64,000 nt of DNA. It comes from Xiphias gladius (lineage: Eukaryota; Chordata; Actinopteri; Istiophoriformes; Xiphiidae). How positions within the stretch are numbered: the first letter of the stretch is position 1; each line of letters starts with the position of its first letter. A model generated the notes under the pieces. The model was not told the origin of the DNA and made no database searches. It worked only from the letters and a program-made list of their open reading frames with translations. A program made the position numbers and the translations under genes. Positions 56,951-64,000 of this stretch are shown piece after piece. The DNA is taken from the NCBI RefSeq assembly GCF_016859285.1, contig NC_053407.1, positions 22,585,215 to 22,649,214 of the forward strand. Direction: 5' to 3'.

Positions 56951-59540
56951 TTGGAATAAAAATGCAAGCACAGAGCTCAGATGGAAGAAGAACAGCAGTG
57001 TTTAGTGTTGTTTTGTGTTTTGACAGCACAAATGTTAGTAATTACATGTTGATGGTATAATAGAAAAACTAGGACCATAGCTGAGCTGAGTCTTGAAACC
57101 ATGATGACAGCTGCAATAGTTCAAAGTTTGGAAAGAGTGACCCTGAGCGAGCAAAGCTATTTCAGTTTGACGCCAGGACCGATTTGACACTTCACATGCG
57201 GCGGGAGATGACATACCTTAGACATTCGACTGATTCACAGAAAACAAAATACTGTGGAGGTATAACTCAAAACCTGTCAGGGACTTCCCACTTCTTCTGC
57301 AGTGCTAAGTCGAGAAAAACTAAAAGTGGGAAAAGTTGACTTTGAGGTTTTTCCCCCTGACTCCAACAGGATCTCATAAAATCTATCCACCAAACAATAA
57401 TTTGATCTAAAAATGACATTTAAAGTTATATTCTGCAACAACGAAAGCTAATTTCTCTGTGTGTAAATATGCATATAATCTAATTTTGTAATTCTCTCCA
57501 GAGGTTTGTTTTGTTGAGAAACGCGGCTGCTCAGCTCGGAACAAGAAGTGTTCAGAGGGGGCCATAGAAACTATCGCCCGTTCAGCAGCATATTAGTGTG
57601 TTCACTGGGTTTGTTTGTTTTTGTAGCAGGAAAAAACGATTATCCTAATATTTTTCAGATGGCTGAACAGTTTATGACTGAAGCTTGTAATTGCTGATGT
57701 TAAGTGACACCCCATTGCTTTCAAGATGGGGTTTCACAGCTTTGCAAAAAGCAACACTACCTTCGAGGCAATGACGAGGACACACTTCCCTGAAGGAGAG
57801 CGCACGGACAACCAGCTGTCAGGGGATTGGCTAACACATAGCTGATATTGCGTATGATCAAAATGGGTCGTTGAGGTGTGGCATCCTTAGTGGAGGCCGT
57901 TTTTTAAGCTTACACATGAAGAACAACAAAGTGTAACAAGTAACAGCTCATTTGGGGAATTTAATGGCCATTTTTAATTTTTCCCCATATTGACCTTTTT
58001 AAATTCAGCCAAAACAAAAGCAAACCTGCACATACATGTCCAAAAGTGGCATTTGATTAACAGTAGTCATTAGAGAGCAGCAGGATGCACATTTCTACTA
58101 CCAGCATCCATCTAAAGACCAGAGGACATGCAATAACTTGCAGGGATTTGCACACTTCCCCATGCCTCCTCTGACCTCTATCTAGTGCGCTTAAGTAGGG
58201 CCCCCGAGAAAAGCTTGACAACAACATTCACTCACTTTATCACCAGGGGACTATACAGCATCTGCTGCAGGACACTAATTCACAGCTGAGCTACATTTTG
58301 CGTAAGAGCCTAAATTCAATTTAAAACCACCTCTACAAATTCTCTACAACAGAAAATAACCGAACTCCAGAGGCTGGTTGAGGTTGCAGAAGGGAAAAAA
58401 GATCCCAAGGAGGGAAAAGAAAATACAGAAAAGCATTTTCAAAAAGTCATTTCTTTGTACTTGGACTATATAATACAAAGCTTAGCCGAAATCTCATTTT
58501 TTGAAAATTGAAAGTCACATCTGTATCAAACACCCTGCAGGTTTAATGGTGGACCGTGTAAGCTGATCCTCTACATTTATGGAGCCTCCTAAAAAGATTC
58601 AAAGAAATCTCCCGGAGCTTGGCTAAAAGGAGGAAACGCCACGCTAGACAGAATAACTCCTATCATCCGAATCTCCCAGAGGAGGGAGGACCAGTTAACA
58701 GCAACAGAAAAGGGAACTGGAGTAGATAATTTTAATTCAGTCTGTAAGAAGGTGCAGAGGTGAGGAGTGCCTCCATGCTCACAGCCATTTGTATTATAAA
58801 TGAACCCAGTTGCATGGAAGACAGGAGCAAGCAAGGAGCTTGTAATGAATGCACCTCAGCACGGTCAGTGACGAACTGACCGTGCGTACTCTCCAGTTCA
58901 TGGAGAGGGCTCATACCCGTAGCTGAGAGTCCCACCTTTGCCCAGCCACTACAAAAAAAGAAAAGAAAAAAAAAGGAAAAGAAAAGGAAATGACAGTACA
59001 CTTACTGTCTGATATACAGTCATCAGAGGCATTATCTTGTGACTAAGTGCCGCCAGCGAACAATCCATGCAGCTTCCTTGCAATGCATTAATTTCTCATG
59101 ACCTAATTTCCAGAGTACATTTCAAGCCACTCCATATTTCATGAGAGTTGTAAGGGAAATGTGTAATATTTACTATCTGGCACTGCGGGTGAGTTCCATA
59201 TAAAAAGAGCAATCCCAGCATGAATTTCATCACAGCTCTTTTCTGAGACAAACAAAATTATCTTTTATGGTCTTGTGACGGTTTCATATTTATTTTCACA
59301 TTTATGGTTTTTGGTTCACGTGGACTGCAGATGCAAGATGATTTAAAAAAATGATTTAAACCGGCTATCTCACTTGTTAAATGTTTGTATTTGCACTGAA
59401 TGCTGGTCACAAAGGGAGAGCAGCACAAAAGATGGCGTGTTGATGAATTGGAAACGACTAGCTGTGAGTAGTTAGAGTTATTTCCTCCAAACACTCAGGA
59501 CGCATTTATAACTCCTGTGCATACTTCCTCTCCTGATTGA
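56951..59540. other. mostly unannotated stretch
   Basis: No recognised repeats except an A/G-rich tract at 58951-58989. Frames of 78-89 codons at 58589-59001 and 59258 lack domains. The segment 59060-59250 is clean and might be regulatory. Confidence 0.4.
58951..58989. repeat. A-rich (aaaag)n low-complexity tract
   Basis: Imperfect aaaag/aaaaag repeats, about 39 bases. Confidence 0.8.
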
Positions 59541-59872
59541 ACATCATACAGCCCGATCCCTACACAACCCGAGGCCTCCCCGTCCAGAAAACGGCACTTC
59601 TCAGAGCTCCCTCCTCCTGCTGCATGTGGCAACGTGTCCTGGAGCATCACCCGCCAACCAAGACGGCAAAATACCCACAGTGCTCTGCAGGAGCACCTCT
59701 TGCTGGCCCGGTCAGTCGGCGGACGTGCAGCGTCAAGATGACATGGCCATATGTTCATACCTTTTATTTTCCCTGCTCCGGAGAGATTCGCTGTCACTTC
59801 ATCTGCGGCGTGGCTGGGGCATTCTGTCACTTTGCCCGCGGTGTGCGTGTTTGTCGGTGTGTCTCGTGACAT
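59541..59872. promoter_or_regulatory. CpG-rich patch, open on both strands
   Basis: About 21 CpG in some 330 bases, close to the random expectation for its GC content, whereas surrounding DNA is CpG-depleted. Both strands are open for over 100 codons here (plus 110, minus 125), mainly because high GC makes stops rare; neither has a known domain. It lies about 2.1 kb upstream of the putative first exon and may be a small CpG island or alternative promoter. Counts are by eye. Confidence 0.4.
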
Positions 59873-60389
59873 TTTGACACTTTATCAACATAATTGAGGA
59901 AGTTGTCAGGTCGGCCCCTGAATCACCTTTCACTGATACGTGTGACCTGATCGATCCAACGCTTCATGTGCATATTGACCCAAATATGCACCATACTCTG
60001 GGGAGGCACTCTCTGGCTCCGGCTCTCTGGCTGCCATGTCACATCAGGAATCAGCAGAGCAGATAGGAAAGGCAGAGTATCACAGTTTCAGCATGTTCCA
60101 TACACACAGGCTGTGACACTTGCAAGACCAAGTCAACAGTGACAACACTGGTTTGTTTTTTACCCCTGTAATTGTTGTAAAATCAACAGTTCTCACTAGT
60201 TTATTGTTCAGCGCTGTAAAGCCAGGCTTTAAAGCTTTTCACGTCAGTTTTAAAAACTATTTAGATCGTTTCAATTCAATCCCAGCACAAAACAGCACTG
60301 AAAGTGTCGATAAACACAGCTGGGAGACAGCCAGTCTGCTCTTGATGGCTCACTAAACCTGTCCTGCCAACAGAATGCTAATAGAAATA
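59873..60389. other. unannotated stretch
   Basis: No recognised repeat; the 78-codon frame at 60120 lacks a domain. Confidence 0.35.
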
Positions 60390-60662
60390 TTTAGTAGAGC
60401 TGCACATGATGATGATTTTCTTTATTAGTAACTATTTCTTTCAATTAATCAATTGTTTGGTCTATAAATTGTCAAAAAATAATGACAAATGCAGACCACA
60501 ACTTGCTGTAGTCCAAGGTAATGTCTTCAAATCTCAGATAGCAGTTTATAAAATAGACAATTTGAGATGCTGGAACCCATAAATGTTTGGCATTTTTAAA
60601 TGACCCGAATCGGTCAATTTTCTGGAACCTTTCTTGCCACTGGTAAACTAACTGTTACAACA
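60390..60662 (+). repeat. AT-rich miniature element, copy H
   Basis: 'agagctgcacatgatgatga', 'caattaatcaattgtttggtc', 'aggtaatgtcttcaaatctc' and 'gctggaacccataaatgttt' in family order. Degraded. Confidence 0.65.
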
Positions 60663-60671
60663 TTAAAAGTA

Positions 60672-60842
60672 GGGACTGAGAATTCTTTTCATTATCAATT
60701 AATCTGATAATTATTTTCCCAAGTTATGGATTCATTGTTTTGGATATAAAATAACAGAAAACAGTGAAAAATACCCATGAGGTGATATATATGTTTAAAT
60801 GTTTTATCTGACCACCACTCCAAACCCAGAGATATTTACTTT
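60672..60842 (+). repeat. AT-rich miniature element, copy I (truncated)
   Basis: 'gagaattcttttcattatca', 'attaatctgataattatttt' and 'aatgttttatctgaccacca' match copy F. The element stops about where the Tc1 relic begins. Confidence 0.7.
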
Positions 60843-60850
60843 ACCCACAT

Positions 60851-61150
60851 ACACTCACTGAATCTGACTCTGCCATCTGTGTGCCTCAGCAGAAATCCAG
60901 AGTCATCAGATGAGGCTTTGTCTCTCCAGTCTCCAACAGTCCGGGTATGGTGAGCCTGCGCTCACTGCAGCCTCAGATTTCCGATCTCGGCTGACAGGAG
61001 TGGAATCTGATGTGGTCTCCTGCCGTTGCAGCCCATCGGACCTGTATCTGCAGGATTCTATGCTTTGCACTGCTGCCACCTGATTGGCTGGTCGGATAAG
61101 TGCATGAATAAGCAGGTGTACAGGTGTTCCTAATAAAGTGCCAGCAGAGT
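60851..61150 (-). mobile_element. internally deleted Tc1-like element
   Basis: Right terminus 'caggtgttcctaataaagtg' at 61121-61140. On the minus strand the 5' leader is fused to transposase residues reading roughly R-R-P, L-L-S-A and the catalytic S-D-D-S-G-F (normally S-D-E-S-R-F), so about 700 bases between them are lost. The left terminus is missing. Same subfamily as 11320-12757. Confidence 0.8.
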
Positions 61151-61858
61151 GTATATGACAAAAGCATCAAATCAACTAATATTTTCAGCTCCACACTGTA
61201 GATTAGACTTTGACTTAGACTTAAACTTGCCTTAGCTTTGCCCCTACTATTGCACTGATGGTGGTACTATTGATACTAATGGTTTTCTGTTCTATTTCTC
61301 CATTTAATTAAACTTCCCTTAACCACAGTATCAGCGGATCCCAAACCACATCCAACGAGTATGACATGCTACATAAATGCACTTTTAATTTTTCATCACG
61401 AACATACAAGTTTTGCAGTTCTCTCTTCATACTGTGTTATCAGTTAATTTTGCATTTGTATTCTTTATACATGCAGACTGCATCATCTGAAATTAAATTG
61501 CAGCAGATTCCTCGCGAGTGGAATAACCTCTGGAGAGTCAGTGTTAGGAGAGAGGAGATATATTAATACTCACTAGGATGCTAATAAATTTAGAGACAGG
61601 AAGGGGCGAGATTGTGTGCGTGTGTGCAAGAGAGAGAGGATTTAAAAAAAGCATGAAATGCAGGGTGATTTCACTCATGAGGGAAGTTGAGTTGGGAACT
61701 AACAGGAAATCTTTTCCCTCAAGAGGAAAACAAGTGTTGTTACTGTAAAAGTAGCTGACCTCGTGGCTTCTAACAGGAAGGAATGCATGCAGAGGAGACA
61801 GACAGTGAGATAAACAAGAGCTCATACAGTATAGAGGATCACCCTCCAGTGCATACAC
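61151..61858. other. unannotated stretch upstream of the candidate promoter
   Basis: No recognised repeat apart from short gtgtgtg/gagagag tracts near 61615-61640. The 104-codon minus frame at 61544-61858 runs antisense into the CT-rich tract and lacks a domain. Confidence 0.4.
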
Positions 61859-61965
61859 ACAAGCTCTCTCTCCCTCCCTCTCTCGCTTTCTCTCTCACTC
61901 GCCCACTTACTCAGTATCATTTCATCTCTCTCTCCCTCTCACTCTCTCAGTCACTCAGTCGCTGT
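61859..61965 (+). promoter_or_regulatory. CT-rich tract, candidate TATA-less promoter
   Basis: About 100 bases of ctctctc/ccctc sequence immediately 5' of the candidate exon, without a TATA box. CT-rich initiator regions are common at such starts. The exact start site is unknown. Confidence 0.35.
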
Positions 61966-62232
61966 GCTCTGACGGATGGGGATACAGTGCCAAGGAGGAC
62001 TTACGGGCGAGAAGAGAGTGTTTTTTTTTTTTTCTTCTCATGTGTGTTTTCTCTCTCTTCCGCCTGGCTTCCCTCATGAGCTGTTAATTCCAGCCCCGGT
62101 CCCGAGGATGAGGAGGATCTGTTTGTGAGGGAGACACAACAAAGAAAGAGAGAACAAGGAGCAACAGGGTGGTAAATCCTGCGAGAAGAACTGAGCGAGA
62201 AGATCTTTTCTTTTTCTCCGGGCTCGAGCAAG
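61966..62232 (+). other. candidate non-coding first exon
   Basis: The + strand segment ends 'gagcaag' followed at 62233 by 'gttagtgag', a donor of form AAG|GTTAGT with a single deviation (T at +3). It is CpG-enriched (about 11 CpG in 267 bases), purine-rich in its 3' half, and carries only short upstream ATG frames (61976, 62037, 62076, 62108), all closed within the exon or a few dozen codons, as in many long 5' untranslated exons of vertebrate neural or developmental genes. No coding sequence follows within the window and the gene cannot be named. It could instead be an enhancer-derived transcript or simply GC-rich DNA. Confidence 0.4.
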
Positions 62233-64000
62233 GTTAGTGAGGAAAGCTGCTTATCGCTAAAACAAACACTGCCTGCTGTTATTGTTTCACCCTCTGTTCT
62301 TTACTTTGTTTTCTCTGACAAGACATTTCCTGTTCAAAGCAACTAATATGTATGTGCTTTCCATCCCTTAGTGTGTATTAAGGCTTAAATTAAATGTCTA
62401 CACAGAGCAGTTTCCTTAAATTGAGGACAAAAATTAAAAGTCCCTTAGTTACAGAGATATTTAGAGATATTTTCTTTTTCATACCGTATGTCTCTAGGTT
62501 GGTTACTGAAGTTTCACTCCAGGTCAACACTACTATGTAATACTCAAAGGTATACAGTGTGGTTCTCAGGTGAAGCCTCTCCTTTGGCAAGGTAGCAGAG
62601 AGTGAGCTGCAGGAAAAGGCGAGGGCAGCTCGCTCTCATCACCGCACCTCAGCCATCACTTTACACAGGAGGCAATTAAGAGGGATTGGCAGCCGATTCT
62701 GCCGGTAACTTGGAAACAGGCGTGTGGGAGACGCATGGTGGCACATGATAGGATTTAGGGGAGAGAGGAGCAGAGGAGGAAGGAGATTCCCTTTGTTCAT
62801 TCACACAAAAGCCAACTCCCTCTGTGAAAAATCCTGCTCTTGCCTGTGTGTCTATGTGAAAATTGATCCAGGGGCAGCAGTTGTGAGCTTTCTATGATTT
62901 TGCATGACAGTGAACATCGTTCAAATGTGTGTGCTGTAAGTGTGTGCGCACGGCAAGTGTGTTTGTTTGCCAAGTGCGTGGCTGCATGTGTGTTCATGCA
63001 TGCACATGGATGGCACAGAGTCTCTCTGGTGTGTATTGGAGGTAGTGAGTCTCTCAGGTGAGCCCTCACATATAATTACTACCAGAAGAAGAAATTATTT
63101 CCACTTAAATCTAGCCAGACAATGGGAGAAAAGGAAGAATTAATAAAAACATCATGGCCCCCTTTCAAATATTGGGACTGCTGATGAAATGTGGATGAGC
63201 AGTTGTGTTATTTACGGGATAAACGAGCTCCCCAAGGACTCTGCCTTTGTTCGGGCTTTATTTATTTACAGAATTTGACTGAAAAATCCTCCTTGAAAGC
63301 AATAAAGACCTATTCTGCTCACTAAAGCCTTCACGCAGCCATTTTTCAGCATGGATAAGATAAGTTTGCCTGGAGACGCTGAGGTTGGCCTCTGGCTCCT
63401 GGCAACAGAGGCCTCTGACGCAGGTTTGAGCGAACTGATGAAGAGTGAAGTTTTTTAAAGATTCACTGATGTGTGGGGTTGTATTAAAGAAAAGGATAGG
63501 GAACAGAGAGTATTGTGTTCAGAGTGTAAACACGAGTAAAGGCGTGAAAGGGCAATTATTCTGAACTGTGTGTGTTTTGACACAAGAGGACAGATATTGC
63601 ATAAGCCTCACTGTCCATTCATATTCAGTGACAATGAAATGCTGGTCTACATTCGGCAGGCTGTGTTTATACAGTCTGCTTTTAAAAAGAATCATTCAGC
63701 AGCAGAGTAGTGCAGTGACTGTCCTGACTTTGTGTTTAGTCTGGATTTTACTTGTTTTTGTCACATAATCACAGTCACCTCCATAGGAGTGACCAAACAT
63801 AAGTGAGGTCTGGACAATTGGTTGTGGCCATCAGTCATCAGCAGAGGACTGCCTCCTCTGTCACCTTGTCTCAGACACACACACAGACACAGCACTGCCT
63901 CGCAGGGACAGTTATGGCGAGTCCATCAGCAGCTTGCTGACTTTCCCGTCTAGGAGGAGTCATTGACATTGAGAGGGTGTTAATGTCTGCTCGGTGTACA
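62233..64000 (+). other. putative first intron or downstream non-coding DNA
   Basis: No coding exon recognised. A GT-rich imperfect tract lies near 62926-63000 and a repeat-free stretch at 63165-63430 might be regulatory. Small frames (66-90 codons) have no domain. Confidence 0.35.
63165..63430. promoter_or_regulatory. candidate intronic regulatory stretch
   Basis: Repeat-free with 'cataatg'-free but GATA-type (ggataagataag, 63354-63365) and 'tgcctggagacgc' words, within 1.2 kb of the candidate exon. Speculative. Confidence 0.2.

Noticed and set aside
59537..59872. 110-codon plus and 125-codon minus frames as genes
   Set aside because: Both exist because GC is high; neither has a domain, and two opposite genes on the same bases are unlikely. 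The CpG richness is reported instead.
61544..61858. 104-codon minus frame antisense to the candidate promoter
   Set aside because: No domain and it ends in CT-rich low-complexity sequence.

Overview
The window looks like a piece of a vertebrate nuclear genome, most probably a percomorph (spiny-rayed) teleost fish. It is AT-rich and packed with decayed interspersed repeats that I recognise by memory as typical fish families: Tc1-like transposons, hAT-like miniature elements, non-LTR retrotransposon tails and an AT-rich 'attaatcg' miniature element. There are many CA/GT microsatellites and no long coding frame. Nothing indicates a bacterial, viral or plasmid source. Family assignments rest on recognised consensus stretches, not on a search.

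No protein-coding gene can be called with confidence. Nearly all open frames are short and look like chance frames or repeat-derived. The best gene-related signal is at the right end. A pyrimidine-rich tract (61859-61965) is followed by a candidate non-coding first exon (about 61966-62232) that ends in a good splice donor. If this is real, a gene starts there on the + strand, 62233 onward is its first intron, and the other ~61 kb is its upstream gene-poor flank. A CpG-rich patch at 59541-59872 could be an alternative promoter or enhancer. Several repeat-free stretches (6060-6830, 10385-10800, 29170-29400, 63165-63430) look like regulatory conserved elements, but conservation cannot be seen from one sequence.

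Layout: 1-142 gap. 143-11 kb is sparse repeats with a clean candidate regulatory stretch near 6.1-6.8 kb. 11.3-12.85 kb is a Tc1-like element carrying a nested insertion. 13.9-18.5 kb holds a diverged segmental duplication and an unexplained 210-codon open frame. 19-29 kb is scattered miniature elements and a Tc1 remnant. 29.7-31.2 kb is a CpG-rich patch and a hAT remnant. 31.2-43.5 kb is mixed repeats with hairpins and microsatellites. 44.1-50.5 kb is a rearranged block: a 500-base assembly gap, a ~0.94 kb tandem duplication, then a 1.55 kb tandem duplication whose junction fuses a hAT-like and a Tc1-like element. 51-57 kb is repeats, and 59.5-64 kb is the putative promoter region.

The most unexpected signals are the paired tandem duplications beside the gap, a set of near-identical RFX X-box motifs spread over the window, two perfect hairpins, a CpG-rich patch open on both strands, and a Tc1-like repeat whose flank is shared by a locus 35 kb away. 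I found no evidence of an undescribed multi-gene system.
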